From: Sideroxyarcus sp.
GTDB taxonomy: Bacteria; Pseudomonadota; Gammaproteobacteria; Burkholderiales; Gallionellaceae
Assembly: GCA_030652215.1 (NCBI GenBank)
Contig: JAUSBC010000042.1
Span: 1-64,000 of the forward strand
Reading direction: 5' to 3'
DNA: 64,000 nt
Positions 17,247 through 26,984 of this stretch are shown one piece after another. The number at the start of each line of letters is the position of its first letter. Within the stretch, counting starts at the first letter, position 1. Position numbers and translations under genes: made by a program. Under the pieces are notes generated by a model. That model was not told the DNA's origin. It did not search any database and saw only the letters and a program-made list of their open reading frames with translations.

Positions 17247-17247
17247 T

Positions 17248-18201
17248 GTGTTAGCCGCCCTTAAACAACAATTCCGCAACTGGGCCTTCCGCCGCACCGT
17301 CGAGACCGGCACGGTGGTGCTCAACCAGCGCCGCATCTACATTCTCCCGACCAGACAAGGTTTTGCGTTCGCCTTCACGCTGCTGCTGATGCTGCTGGGC
17401 GACATCAACTACAACCTGAGCCTGGGCTATGTGCTCACCTTCCTGCTCACCACAACGGCGGGCATGACCATGCTGCATGCCTTCCGCAACATGGCGCAGT
17501 TGGAGATTCACGCGGGTTATGTCGAATCCGTGTTCGCGGGCGAGCAGGCGAAGTTCGTGTTCCATTTCAACAATCCCGGCAGTTTGGATCGCTACCAGAT
17601 CCATCTGCAGGATGACGAAGAACACCACACAGTGTTTGATCTGCCCGCGCAACGCTCCACTCCGGTAGAACTGACCATTCCCGCAAGACAGCGCGGCTGG
17701 CTGGACAGCGGACGACTGACGCTGTACACCCGTTTCCCGCTCGGCTTGTTTCACGCTTGGTCCTACCTCCATTTCGAGGTGAAGTGCCTGGTCTATCCCA
17801 AACCCGCCGCGCCCCAGCCTTTGCCTGCCACATCCGTGCAGGACGGCACCGGCAAGACGACGGCGGCAGGCGACGAGGACTTTTCCGGCCTGCGCAACTA
17901 CACGGCGGGCGATGCGATGCCGCGCATTGCCTGGAAGGCATTTGCGCGCGAGCAGGGCCTGCAGGTCAAGCAATTCTCCGCACCACAGGGGCGTTCGCTG
18001 TGGCTGGACTGGTCGCAGTTGCCGAACATCGCGCAGGAACGCAAGCTGGAACTGCTCACGCGCTGGGTGCTGGATGCGGACGCGCAAGGCATGTTGTACG
18101 GGATGCGCCTGCCGGGCGGCGAAGTACCGCCCGGGCACAATCCGACACACCGCGCCGAATGTCTGCGCAGGTTGGCGTTGTTTGGGATGGATGAATCATG
18201 A
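17248..18201 (+). CDS. DUF58 domain protein
   Basis: About 317 residues. Two adjacent hydrophobic segments (about 30-70, GFAFAFTLLLMLLGDINYNL then LTFLLTTTAGMTML) anchor it, followed by a soluble beta-rich region and the DUF58 core GDEDFSGLRNYTAGDAMPRI near residue 215. A GTG at 17248 begins just after the moxR stop; a TTG at 17233, overlapping moxR, is an equally possible start. The end overlaps the next gene by 4 bases (ATGA). Confidence 0.9.
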   Translation: MLAALKQQFRNWAFRRTVETGTVVLNQRRIYILPTRQGFAFAFTLLLMLLGDINYNLSLGYVLTFLLTTTAGMTMLHAFRNMAQLEIHAGYVESVFAGEQAKFVFHFNNPGSLDRYQIHLQDDEEHHTVFDLPAQRSTPVELTIPARQRGWLDSGRLTLYTRFPLGLFHAWSYLHFEVKCLVYPKPAAPQPLPATSVQDGTGKTTAAGDEDFSGLRNYTAGDAMPRIAWKAFAREQGLQVKQFSAPQGRSLWLDWSQLPNIAQERKLELLTRWVLDADAQGMLYGMRLPGGEVPPGHNPTHRAECLRRLALFGMDES

Positions 18202-20132
18202 AACTCACCGCCCCGCTCCTGTACGGTCTCATAGCTTGCATCCTGATGGTCAGTGCGCCGCATGCCGCGCACTTGCCGCTGTGGGTCAGCGTGCTATGCG
18301 TGGCCCTGTTGGCCTGGCGTTTCTATCTCACCTACAGCGGACGCCCGTTACCTTCGCGCTGGCTCCTGCTCGGGGTCACCGTCGCCTGCGTGCTGGCCAT
18401 CGCGATCACGTTCCACACCCTGTTCGGTCGCGAGGTCGGCGTCACTTTGCTGATCCTGCTCGTCACGCTCAAGTTGCTGGAGCTGCGCACCGCGCGCGAC
18501 GCCACGGTGCTGATCTATCTGTCCAGCTTCATCATCATCACCAATTTCTTCTATTCGCAAAGTATCCCGACTGCACTGTTCATGCTGCTCACCCTGCTGG
18601 TCATCATGGCGACCTGGGTGCATATGCAGACGGGCAATCTCACCTTCAAGCCGCGCCTGCGCATTGCGGTGATCTTGCTGCTGCAGGCCATTCCGCTGTC
18701 GCTCGTCATTTTCGTGCTGTTTCCGCGCGTGCAGGGCCCGCTGTGGGGCATGCCGCAGGATGCTTATGCCAGCAGCGGGCTGTCCGACACAATGGCGCCG
18801 GGCACCATGAGCAATCTGTCGCTGTCGGATGCGGTGGCGTTTCGCGCGACTTTCGACGGCAAAGTCCCGGAGCGCCAGCAACTGTACTGGCGCGGGCCGG
18901 TGCTGTGGGACTTCGACGGAACGACGTGGAAGCGCGGACGCAACATCACCACACAACGTCCCTCGCTTGCCGACGCAACCACCCCCGTGGGCTATGCGGT
19001 AACTCTGGAGCCGCACAACAAGCCTTGGCTGTTCGTGCTGGACATGCCGTCCAAGCTATCCATCCCCGCCTTTGTCGCGCCGGACTTTCAGGTACTCAAC
19101 GATAAGCCGGTCAACGCGCGTATCCGCTATACCGCCACTTCGCTGCTCGACTATCGCGCCAATGCCGACGAACCTCCGCAGCAATTGCAGCGCGCGCTGG
19201 CATTGCCGCAGGGACTCAATCCGCGCAGCAGACAACTCGCCGCGGAATGGCGCAGGCAAGCCGACTCACCCGAAACCGTGATACGCACCGCCCTCGCCCA
19301 TTTTAACCAGCAGGAATTCGAGTACACGCTGGAACCGCCGCTGCTCGGTTTCAACAGCGTGGATGATTTTATGTTCACGACGAAACAGGGATTCTGCGAA
19401 CACTATGCCGGCAGTTTTGTGGTGCTGATGCGCGCGGCCGGCATTCCGGCACGGGTGGTGACGGGCTATCAGGGAGGCGAGTACAACGACTTGGGCGGCT
19501 ATTACGTTCTGCGCCAGTACGACGCGCATGCCTGGGCGGAAGTCTGGCTGCAAAACCGAGGCTGGGTGCGCATAGACCCGACTGCGGCCATTTCGCCGGA
19601 ACGGATACAAAGCGGCCTGAACGCCGCGCTCGGCGACAACGTCATATTGCCCTTCTTCGCCCGCACCCAATCGCCGTTCCTGCTCAAACTGCGCGTCAAC
19701 CTCGACGCGCTGACCAACCAGTGGAACCAATGGGTGCTGGGTTACGACACCGAGCGCCAGTTCGCCTTTCTCACGCGCCTGGGTATGGAAGACGTGAGCT
19801 GGAAAAACATGGCGCTCAACTTGCTAGCCTGGATCGCCTTGTTGGTGGGCATTTTCACGCTGATCATGCTGCGCCGCCTGGTGGTGCGGCGCAAGGATGC
19901 GGTGCAGGCAGCCTGGCTGAAGGTTTGCCGCAAACTGGAAAAAGCCGGCTTGCCGCGCGCGCCGCATGAAGGCGCGATGGATTATGCCGCCCGCATCGCC
20001 ACCGCACGCCCCGATCTGGCCGAAGATTTACACGACATCGCCGCGCGCTATGCCGCCCTGCGCTACGGCGGAGAAGCCGAAATGGAAGGCATGGCTGCTT
20101 TCAAGGATGCGGTGCGCGCCTTCAAGCTATAA
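18198..20132 (+). CDS. TgpA-like membrane transglutaminase (DUF3488/DUF4129)
   Basis: A 644-residue protein with about six N-terminal membrane segments (about 1-190), a periplasmic transglutaminase domain, a further membrane segment near 550 and a C-terminal DUF4129 region. The Cys-His-Asp triad is visible in GFCEHYAGSF, YDAHAWAEVW and RIDPTAA (about residues 397, 440 and 457). It resembles Pseudomonas TgpA, an essential protein of unknown physiological substrate. It is translationally coupled to the DUF58 gene. Confidence 0.93.
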   Translation: MKLTAPLLYGLIACILMVSAPHAAHLPLWVSVLCVALLAWRFYLTYSGRPLPSRWLLLGVTVACVLAIAITFHTLFGREVGVTLLILLVTLKLLELRTARDATVLIYLSSFIIITNFFYSQSIPTALFMLLTLLVIMATWVHMQTGNLTFKPRLRIAVILLLQAIPLSLVIFVLFPRVQGPLWGMPQDAYASSGLSDTMAPGTMSNLSLSDAVAFRATFDGKVPERQQLYWRGPVLWDFDGTTWKRGRNITTQRPSLADATTPVGYAVTLEPHNKPWLFVLDMPSKLSIPAFVAPDFQVLNDKPVNARIRYTATSLLDYRANADEPPQQLQRALALPQGLNPRSRQLAAEWRRQADSPETVIRTALAHFNQQEFEYTLEPPLLGFNSVDDFMFTTKQGFCEHYAGSFVVLMRAAGIPARVVTGYQGGEYNDLGGYYVLRQYDAHAWAEVWLQNRGWVRIDPTAAISPERIQSGLNAALGDNVILPFFARTQSPFLLKLRVNLDALTNQWNQWVLGYDTERQFAFLTRLGMEDVSWKNMALNLLAWIALLVGIFTLIMLRRLVVRRKDAVQAAWLKVCRKLEKAGLPRAPHEGAMDYAARIATARPDLAEDLHDIAARYAALRYGGEAEMEGMAAFKDAVRAFKL

Positions 20133-20162
20133 TCCGCGCCACTTTTCAGATATTCCCAAATC

Positions 20163-20603
20163 ATGCAAATCACCCGCCGCCTTGAGTTCGATGCCGGACA
20201 CCGCATCCCCAACCACAACAGCCAGTGCAAGCATTTGCATGGCCACCGCTACACCATCGAGATCACGCTTTCGGGCGAGGTCATCACTACCGAAGGCGTG
20301 TCGGAACAGGGCATGGTGATGGATTTTTCGGATGTAAAGCGCATCGCCAAGGAGCGCGTGGTGGATGCGTGGGATCACGCATTCCTGGTGTATCGCGGGG
20401 ACAAGGTGGTGCTGGATTTTCTGAACTCGCTGCCGGGCCACAAGACAGTGGTGCTGGAAGTCATTCCGACTGCGGAGAATCTGGCGCAGGTCGCGTTCGG
20501 TTTGCTGCAGGATGCTTACCGCGATACCTATGGCAACCACCTGCAACTGGAACGCGTGCGCCTGTACGAAACGCCCAATAACTGGGCGGACCACACGCGC
20601 TAG
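20163..20603 (+). CDS. queD: 6-carboxytetrahydropterin synthase QueD
   Basis: A 146-residue enzyme of queuosine/7-deazaguanine synthesis, converting dihydroneopterin triphosphate to 6-carboxytetrahydropterin. Zinc and catalytic residues are visible in FDAGHRIPNHNSQCKHLHGH near residues 9-28 (the three His ligands and the catalytic Cys). A second motif is AWDHAFLVYRGD, and the C-terminal VRLYETPNNWADH carries the Glu/Thr pterin-binding segment. The last 22 bases are duplicated downstream (see repeat). Confidence 0.95.
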   Translation: MQITRRLEFDAGHRIPNHNSQCKHLHGHRYTIEITLSGEVITTEGVSEQGMVMDFSDVKRIAKERVVDAWDHAFLVYRGDKVVLDFLNSLPGHKTVVLEVIPTAENLAQVAFGLLQDAYRDTYGNHLQLERVRLYETPNNWADHTR

Positions 20604-20686
20604 TATCGTACCCCGCTAATCACGAAACATACCTGCGCTTTGCCCAACCTACAGGAATGTATGACTGGGCGGACCATACGCGCTAG
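20582..20686 (+). repeat. Duplicated 3' end of queD around a half REP element
   Basis: The last 22 bases of queD (20582-20603, CTGGGCGGACCACACGCGC + TAG) recur at 20665-20686 with one mismatch. Between them lies one arm of the family A palindrome (CGCTTTGCCCAACCTAC, 20637-20653). This suggests the repeat was inserted or partly deleted together with a short target duplication. Confidence 0.75.
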
Positions 20687-20689
20687 CCG

Positions 20690-21658
20690 TTACACTTTCC
20701 CGTAGTCGTTCACCACCACTTTGTCGCGTCCCGCTTCCTTGGCCTGGTACAGGGCGCGGTCCGCGGAACGCAGCAGCGTTTCGAGCGATTGGCCGCTTTG
20801 CGGCAGTATGGAAGATACGCCGCAGCTGATGGTGACGCGCCGCGAAGGCGTGGCATGCAAAATACCGAGTTCGGACACGTGCTGGCGCACGTTCTCGGCC
20901 ACCCAGCGCGCCCCGTCGGCATCGGTTTCCCCCAACACCAGCACGAACTCTTCGCCGCCGTAACGCGCCGCAAGGTCGGCCGCGCGCGGTGCGGCGCGCG
21001 CCACCTGTGCCGCCACGGCACGCAGACAGTCGTCCCCGGCCTGGTGCCCGTATTCGTCGTTGAACAGTTTGAAGTTGTCGATATCCAGCATCACCAGCGC
21101 AATGGGTTTCTTCATGCGCTCGCAACGGCGCCATTCGCGTATGGACAGCTCGTCGAACATGCGGCGGTTGGGTATCCCCGTCAGGCCATCGGTGGTGGAA
21201 AGGCGCTGCAATTCCTTGTTGGCCGCATTCAGCTGCTGGGTCAGATAGACCAGCGAACGCTGCATCTCCACCAAACGCTGCATGGCGCGCACCTTGGCAT
21301 GCAGCACCACTTCGCTCACGGGTTTCAGCAGGTAGTCGTCGCCGCCGACTTCGATGCCGCGCGCCAGATCCGCATCCTTGGTCATGCTGGTCAGAAATAT
21401 GATCGCCGTCCAGTCGTCGTTCTTTTCCTTCGCGCGTATCTGCTTGGCGATCTCGAAGCCGTCGATGTCGGGCAACTGCGCATCCAGCAGGATGATGTCC
21501 GGGCGTTCCTTGCGATACAAGTCGATGGCTGCGGCGCCGGTCTCGGCTGTCAGGAGTTGGTTGATGCCCATGCGTTCGAGGAAATTGCACAGGACTTTCA
21601 GGGTAACCTTGCTGTCTTCCACCACCAGCACTTTGAGTGCGTCTGCTCGCTTTTTCAT
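20690..21658 (-). CDS. Response regulator with GGDEF output (PleD-like diguanylate cyclase)
   Basis: A 322-residue cytoplasmic protein. The receiver domain covers about 8-125, with phosphoacceptor Asp in PDIILLDAQLPDIDGF (near 58) and conserved Lys in DDYLLKPVSE. A helical linker leads to the GGDEF domain starting at STTDGLTGIPNRRMF. The signature is GGEEF near residue 245, so it should make c-di-GMP. No partner kinase is adjacent. The next gene upstream on this strand is another GGDEF protein, 73 bases away. Confidence 0.93.
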   Translation of the reverse strand: MKKRADALKVLVVEDSKVTLKVLCNFLERMGINQLLTAETGAAAIDLYRKERPDIILLDAQLPDIDGFEIAKQIRAKEKNDDWTAIIFLTSMTKDADLARGIEVGGDDYLLKPVSEVVLHAKVRAMQRLVEMQRSLVYLTQQLNAANKELQRLSTTDGLTGIPNRRMFDELSIREWRRCERMKKPIALVMLDIDNFKLFNDEYGHQAGDDCLRAVAAQVARAAPRAADLAARYGGEEFVLVLGETDADGARWVAENVRQHVSELGILHATPSRRVTISCGVSSILPQSGQSLETLLRSADRALYQAKEAGRDKVVVNDYGKV

Positions 21659-21731
21659 ATACGACCGTTCAAGGTTTATGAATCATTATAAAGCCGAAAC
21701 ACCGTTCAAGCGGCTTGGTCAGCCGCACCGC

Positions 21732-24700
21732 CTAATCCTGCTTTTCGCCGGATATGCTCTCGATTATCGAGGTCCATTTTTGCTGCATGTCGTGATCGTA
21801 AAAACACACCTTGTTGCGCCCCGCCTCCTTGGCCCGATACATCGCCATATCGGCGTACTTGAGCAGGGTATCCATAGACTCCCCGTTGCCATGATACAGG
21901 CTGATGCCGATACTGGGAGAGCTGGCGTGTTCGTGCTCCCTGAGACGGTAGGGGCGGGATAAGGACTCGCGTATCTTCTCCGCCACCCCGCCCGCCTTGT
22001 ATGCGGCAATTTCATCGTCGCCGCTGATGTTCTCCAGCAGCACGACGAATTCGTCCCCGCCCAGACGCGCCACCGTATCGATCTCGCGCACGCAGGATTT
22101 GATGCGCGCGGCCACTTCGATCAGCATCAGGTCGCCGTAGTCGTGCCCCAGCGTGTCGTTCAGGATCTTGAAGCGATCCAGGTCGATGAACAGCAGCGCG
22201 CCGTGGTCGCCATAGCGTGCCGACGCTGCCAGCGCCTCATGAAAGCGTTCCAGGAACAGACGTCGGTTGGGAAGCTGGGTCAGCGCGTCGTAGAACGCCA
22301 TGCTGCGTATTTCTTCCTCCTCCTGTTTGCGGGCCGTGATATCGCTGAAGATAGCCACATACTGCGTGGTTGCGCCGTGTTCGTCCTTGATGGCGGTAAT
22401 GGTCATCCACTTCGGATAGATTTCGCCGTCGTGGCGCCGATCCCATATCTCGCCCGCCCAGGAACCCGTTTCCAGAATCTGCTGCCACATCGCGTCATAA
22501 AAAGCCTTGTCGTGCCGCCCCGAGCTCATCAGTTTCGGGTCCCGGCCGAGCACTTCTGCTGCGCTGTATCCGGTGATTTGGGTAAAGGCGCGATTGACGC
22601 GGATGATCTTGTTTCCCGCATCGGTAATAAGAATGGCGTCCTGTGCATCGAAGGTTGCAGCCGCAATTCTGAGTTCCTGTTCGTTCTGCTTGCGCTGGGT
22701 GATGTTGTGGCAGAAAACAAAGAGCCGTCCGCTTTCCTGCAGGTAGGTGGCCGCCACCTCGATGTCGACTACCCTTCCGTCCTTGCGCCTGTGTTTCGTC
22801 TCGAAGCGGTCGTAGCCGCGCGCCATGATCAATTCGATATGCGCCCTAGTTTCTTCTTCCCGCTCGCTCGCTTCCAAATGGCTGATGTGCATGCCCACCA
22901 GTTCCTGCATCGTGTAGCCGGAGATCTTGGCATACGCCTCGTTCACCTCTTCCAGAAAACCGTTTGCATCGGTCATCCAGAACCCGTCCATCGCGGTTTC
23001 GATCACTTTCCGCTGCCGCTGCAACACGGCTTGCACCTTCTTGCGCTCGGTAATATCGCGGCTGCTGGCGTACAGATACCCCTTGCCGTCGATCTCCACG
23101 CCCGTGGCGCACACTTCCACATCCAGCAGGCTGCCGTCCTTGTGCTTATGCACGGTCTCAAACGTGCCGCTGTTGCCCATGAAGGACTTCAGCCTTTCGC
23201 GCAGTTCTTCTGCGGAGAATTGGACATTCCAGTCTTTCACATTGAGCCGCAATGCCTCTTCGCGCGTGTACCCCAGCATGCGGCAGAATGCATCATTGAC
23301 TTCCAGCACATTCCCGTCGACATCCAGCACATGGATGCCTTCCATGGAATTCTGCATCAACGCCTGGTTGCGCTGCAGCAGCGCCTCGCGTACACGCGCG
23401 CTTTCGCGTTGCGCGGAGATATCCAGACCAAGGCCGATCAACACCGGCGCCCCGTCGCGCATCACGCGGCGCCCGGTGAAATGATACGGAGTTTTCGTGC
23501 CGTCTTTCGCCACCAGCACCGCTTCCGTGGAAGCATCGCCCGCTTCGAATACCCGGGTTATCGTGTTTTCGATGGCGGTTTTGTCCGCGCCCTCGAAAAA
23601 ATCCAGCGGTTGAGCGGACGCCAATTCCTCCGGACTGCGCTGCAACACCCGTTCCAGATTGCGGTTCCACATCAGGAAACGCCCCTGCGCATCGAACATG
23701 TAGAAAACCCCGGGCAGCGACTCGATAAGCTCTTTGCGGAACGCGTTTTCCCGTTCGATCGACTCGCCGTCCGACAGCTTGTCCAGCATGGTATTCAACG
23801 CCGAACTCAGCTCGCCGATTTCACCGCCCGCCGTTTCGGACAGCCGGAACTGGCGGTTACCCGCCGATATCTCGTGCGCGGCTGCGGTAATGCGTTTGAG
23901 CGGGGAGAAAGTGTGGCGCAACATCAGCATGAGCGCCGCGCCGACCAGCAACGTGATCAATATCGTGTCGAGCAGCCAGGGCAAAGGGATGCCGGATTCC
24001 TGCTGGGCAAGCATCTGTCCGGGCAGGTGATAGGCCAGCAGCAGGAAGCGCGCGGGATCGCTGGCATCAAAAAAAACCCGTTCCGCAGCCAGATAGCCGC
24101 TTTCACCTTTCGTCACCTCGTGGAAGTGCAACTCGTTTTGCTTGGTCTGCGATTCGTACATCGGCTTGAGCGAGGGAAAATCGTCGGATATTTTGTCCTG
24201 ACTGCCGAACTCGAATGCGAATGCGCGCGCGGCATCCGGATGGAGCAGATAGTGTCCCTGCTGGTCGGCGACGTATCCCCGCACCCCGGGAGGCAAGTCC
24301 GTCGACAGCGGTTTGAACAGGGTGCGCGCATCCTTGTTGATCACCACCATCCCGAACACGCGGCCGCTCGCGTCGAATACCGGCGTGATGGCGCGCAGGG
24401 TGGGACGGGACGGCTCCTCTATCCTGCCCCACTCGCGATTGAGGGTGAATTCGGAAAGGTACACGCGCCCGACCGTGAGCATCAGGCCTGCCCTGAAATA
24501 ATCCTGGTCGCCTTTGGCCTGCAACGCCTCGCGCGGCGCGACTTCGACACGACCGTCGCGATTCTCAACCCGGACCAGTTCCCGACCTTCGCCCGCCGCG
24601 CCTATATAGCGCACCTGGAAGTAGTCCGGATGGGCGCGCAGGAAGGCCGCAAAAATATCCTGCAGACGCGCTTCCCAAGTGGCATAGGTATTTTTGTCGC

Positions 24701-24974
24701 GCGGATCTAAGCCGTTGTTTGCGCTGGCGCGAACGATGCCGGAAATGGGCGGCGTGTTGGCAAGAAACACCACATCCTGGCGCAGTGTCTCGATGGACTG
24801 GTTCAGGCGCACCTGCTCGACGTGCAGCGCCGATTCGAGGTCGGCACTGCGACTGCTCAAGTAGGCCGCATGCAGTTTGTCGTTTTCTTTTTCGATCCAC
24901 AGCAAGCCGCCGGCCAGCACGAGCAGCAGCACCCCGAGGGTGACGCGCGCCGAGAGGCCGACGTTGAATCTCAT
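21732..24974 (-). CDS. Membrane sensor diguanylate cyclase: Cache-like, HAMP, four PAS, GGDEF
   Basis: A 1080-residue protein. One membrane segment near 12-28 and a second near 325-348 bracket a periplasmic Cache-like sensor of about 300 residues. A HAMP linker (about 345-395) follows, then four PAS domains starting near 415, 535, 658 and 775 (e.g. GYTREEALRLNVKDWN). The GGDEF domain is at about 890-1060, with RLGGDEFVVLLE intact. No EAL domain is present. Its start overlaps the udg stop by 4 bases, so it is tied to the ispF-tsaB-rimI-udg transcript, although its function is unrelated. Confidence 0.92.
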   Translation of the reverse strand: MRFNVGLSARVTLGVLLLVLAGGLLWIEKENDKLHAAYLSSRSADLESALHVEQVRLNQSIETLRQDVVFLANTPPISGIVRASANNGLDPRDKNTYATWEARLQDIFAAFLRAHPDYFQVRYIGAAGEGRELVRVENRDGRVEVAPREALQAKGDQDYFRAGLMLTVGRVYLSEFTLNREWGRIEEPSRPTLRAITPVFDASGRVFGMVVINKDARTLFKPLSTDLPPGVRGYVADQQGHYLLHPDAARAFAFEFGSQDKISDDFPSLKPMYESQTKQNELHFHEVTKGESGYLAAERVFFDASDPARFLLLAYHLPGQMLAQQESGIPLPWLLDTILITLLVGAALMLMLRHTFSPLKRITAAAHEISAGNRQFRLSETAGGEIGELSSALNTMLDKLSDGESIERENAFRKELIESLPGVFYMFDAQGRFLMWNRNLERVLQRSPEELASAQPLDFFEGADKTAIENTITRVFEAGDASTEAVLVAKDGTKTPYHFTGRRVMRDGAPVLIGLGLDISAQRESARVREALLQRNQALMQNSMEGIHVLDVDGNVLEVNDAFCRMLGYTREEALRLNVKDWNVQFSAEELRERLKSFMGNSGTFETVHKHKDGSLLDVEVCATGVEIDGKGYLYASSRDITERKKVQAVLQRQRKVIETAMDGFWMTDANGFLEEVNEAYAKISGYTMQELVGMHISHLEASEREEETRAHIELIMARGYDRFETKHRRKDGRVVDIEVAATYLQESGRLFVFCHNITQRKQNEQELRIAAATFDAQDAILITDAGNKIIRVNRAFTQITGYSAAEVLGRDPKLMSSGRHDKAFYDAMWQQILETGSWAGEIWDRRHDGEIYPKWMTITAIKDEHGATTQYVAIFSDITARKQEEEEIRSMAFYDALTQLPNRRLFLERFHEALAASARYGDHGALLFIDLDRFKILNDTLGHDYGDLMLIEVAARIKSCVREIDTVARLGGDEFVVLLENISGDDEIAAYKAGGVAEKIRESLSRPYRLREHEHASSPSIGISLYHGNGESMDTLLKYADMAMYRAKEAGRNKVCFYDHDMQQKWTSIIESISGEKQD

Positions 24975-25843
24975 GGGGACATCCTTTGCACGGCGAAAAG
25001 CAAATCCTGCCAGGCTTTGGCTTTCTCGGCCGGGCTGCGCAGCAGATAGGCGGGGTGGAAAGTGACAATGAGCGGAACGCCCTCAAACTCATGCACCGTT
25101 CCGCGCAGCGAACCCAGCGTGGCATCGCGTCCCAACAAAGATGTCGCGGCAGTCTTGCCTAGCGCGACAATAAGCTTGGGCTGGATCAGCGCGATCTGGC
25201 GGCGCAGATAAGGCAGGCAGGTGGCGATTTCGTCCGCTTCCGGCGTGCGATTGTCGGGCGGACGGCATTTGACGATGTTGGCGATGTACACGTTTTCGCC
25301 GCGCTTGAGCTTGATCGCCGCCAGCATGTTGTCGAGCAGTTTGCCCGCCTGACCCACAAACGGTTCGCCCTGCGCATCCTCGTCCGCGCCGGGGCCTTCG
25401 CCTACAAACAGCCAGTCGGCGTTTTCGTCGCCGACGCCGAACACCGTCTGCGTGCATCCCGCGCGTAATTTGCAGGCCGTGCAATCGTAGACTTTCTGTT
25501 TGAGTTCGGGCCAGTCCAGTTCGCTCAGATTGGTTGGATTCAACCCCGACGGCTCGCTGACGAGGACGTCGTCATTCCGGCGAAGGCCCGAATCCAGTTG
25601 ATTAACAATTTCCCGCGGATGCGGGTCTACACTTTTTGCATCGAGCCACTCATTTTGTCCGCTCTGCGGAGTTTTGGTTGTTGCTGGATTCCGGCCTTCG
25701 CCGGAATGACGGGTTGAAGGACTGTTCGGAGTTGTCGAAACAGGAGGGGGAATTTCTTTTTCAATCGCCACGGGCGCATCGCGCCGTACCCAGAGCGGAT
25801 ACAGATTCAACTCGCGCAATACGTTTTCGTCTCTTATGTTCAC
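24971..25843 (-). CDS. Family 4-type uracil-DNA glycosylase (iron-sulfur), with an in-frame repeat insertion
   Basis: A 290-residue DNA repair enzyme removing uracil. The catalytic half starts [12 protein letters not shown] and contains [29 protein letters not shown] and [10 protein letters not shown]. Four Cys for a 4Fe-4S cluster are seen in CTAC, VKCRPP and ATCLPY. The N-terminus [22 protein letters not shown] is family-like. Residues about 44-91 are the translation of a family D palindromic repeat ([10 protein letters not shown] and [10 protein letters not shown]). This insertion falls in the variable linker between the N-terminal helix and the catalytic domain, so activity may be retained. 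Confidence 0.92.
   Translation of the reverse strand: MNIRDENVLRELNLYPLWVRRDAPVAIEKEIPPPVSTTPNSPSTRHSGEGRNPATTKTPQSGQNEWLDAKSVDPHPREIVNQLDSGLRRNDDVLVSEPSGLNPTNLSELDWPELKQKVYDCTACKLRAGCTQTVFGVGDENADWLFVGEGPGADEDAQGEPFVGQAGKLLDNMLAAIKLKRGENVYIANIVKCRPPDNRTPEADEIATCLPYLRRQIALIQPKLIVALGKTAATSLLGRDATLGSLRGTVHEFEGVPLIVTFHPAYLLRSPAEKAKAWQDLLFAVQRMSP
25571..25710. repeat. Family D palindromic element inside the uracil-DNA glycosylase gene
   Basis: Inverted arms GTCATTCCGGCGAAGGC and GCCTTCGCCGGAATGAC lie 140 bases apart from end to end, entirely inside the coding sequence, with no stop created in the reading frame. Other copies are intergenic: 41766-41885, 49862-49984, 55558-55685 and 61651-61718. 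Confidence 0.9.
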
Positions 25844-26277
25844 AACTCTCGCCCCATCAGGATCGCATCTTCGCGCCCGTTCTCTGCCGCATAGTATTCG
25901 CGGCGCAATCCAATATCGGCAAACCCGGCACAGCGGTACAGACCGATGGCTGCCGCATTGGATGCGCGCACTTCCAGCACCATGCGCCGCATGTCGTGCC
26001 GACGCGCCAGCGCCATCATTTCGTCCAGCAACTTGCGCCCCCAGCCGTGGCGTTGCCGTTTTGAATCGACCGCGATATCCAGCAATTCCGCTTCATCCAC
26101 CGCCAGCATGAGCACCGCGTAGCCCAGTATCGTCCCGTCCGACTCGTACACCTTGCATTGGTACTTGCTGCGCAGCGCATCGCTAAAATTTCCCAGCGTC
26201 CACGGGTGCGCATGCGCCTCGCGCTCGATGCGCAGCACCGTGTCCAGATCGGCTTCGGTCATGTCGCGCAAAATCAT
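25840..26277 (-). CDS. rimI: Ribosomal protein S18-alanine N-acetyltransferase RimI
   Basis: A 145-residue GNAT acetyltransferase. It starts MILRDMTEADLDTVLRIERE and contains the acetyl-CoA pocket KRQRHGWGRKLLDEM near residue 77, then LEVRASNAAAIGLYRCAGF and RREYYAAENGREDAILM, the classic RimI C-terminal signature. It lies between tsaB and udg, as in many betaproteobacteria, and overlaps udg by 4 bases. Confidence 0.95.
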   Translation of the reverse strand: MILRDMTEADLDTVLRIEREAHAHPWTLGNFSDALRSKYQCKVYESDGTILGYAVLMLAVDEAELLDIAVDSKRQRHGWGRKLLDEMMALARRHDMRRMVLEVRASNAAAIGLYRCAGFADIGLRREYYAAENGREDAILMGREL

Positions 26278-26291
26278 GTGCGCTGACCTGC

Positions 26292-26984
26292 TCAGCGTGC
26301 AGCCGCCAGCAGATTGCGTTCGCTGGTCTTCAACGCCACTTTATCGCGCAGGTAAAGCGGCAAGGCCAGGGCCGCATCGACCGCATTTCCCTTGGCGAAT
26401 TCGACGGCAGCAAGTGTTGCAACCGCCCCGGCCTGTGGCATTGCCTGGGCATCCGCGTCGGCCAGTTGCCTGCCGTAGCGCGCCGTCAGCGCCGCGTCGC
26501 CCACGGCAAAACCGCTACCCGCACCGAACCAGCCTTCGCCCGCAATCTGCGGTGCATCGCCGGGCTTGCACAAACACGGTTCAATCACTGTCGCCCACTC
26601 GCCATTCCGCTTTTCGTAAGCCGCGAGATACAACTCGCCCATGCGCGCATCCAGCGCCGCGATGACTTTGTCTTTGCCGGAAGCTTCGGCCAGTGCCTGC
26701 AAGGTACACACGCCCACCACGTCGACATCCGTGCCGAGCGCCAATCCCTGCGCCACGCCGCAGGCAATGCGCACGCCAGTGAAGGAACCCGGCCCTTTGC
26801 CGAAGCCGATGCCATCGACATCCCGAATGCGGCATCCCGCATCACCAAGCACGCCGTCGACCATCGCCATCAGCACTTCGGAATGCTTTTGTCCAACCAG
26901 CTCGCAGCGCTCGCTCAGCGCGCCGTCCTGCCACAGTGCGACCGAGCAGTATTCGGTGGAGGTTTCAAGTGCAAGTATTTTCAT
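26292..26984 (-). CDS. tsaB: tRNA threonylcarbamoyladenosine modification protein TsaB
   Basis: A 230-residue ASKHA-fold protein, [18 protein letters not shown] at the N-terminus and GFGKGPGSFTGVRIACGVAQ near residue 65. TsaB partners TsaD and TsaE in making t6A at position 37 of ANN-decoding tRNAs. Its ATG overlaps the ispF stop by one base (TGATG), so the two are coupled. Confidence 0.95.
   Translation of the reverse strand: MKILALETSTEYCSVALWQDGALSERCELVGQKHSEVLMAMVDGVLGDAGCRIRDVDGIGFGKGPGSFTGVRIACGVAQGLALGTDVDVVGVCTLQALAEASGKDKVIAALDARMGELYLAAYEKRNGEWATVIEPCLCKPGDAPQIAGEGWFGAGSGFAVGDAALTARYGRQLADADAQAMPQAGAVATLAAVEFAKGNAVDAALALPLYLRDKVALKTSERNLLAAAR

Noticed and set aside
22143-24710. 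855-codon open frame on the plus strand
   Set aside because: Antisense to the PAS-GGDEF gene; no recognisable domain and His/Arg/Gln-rich shadow composition.
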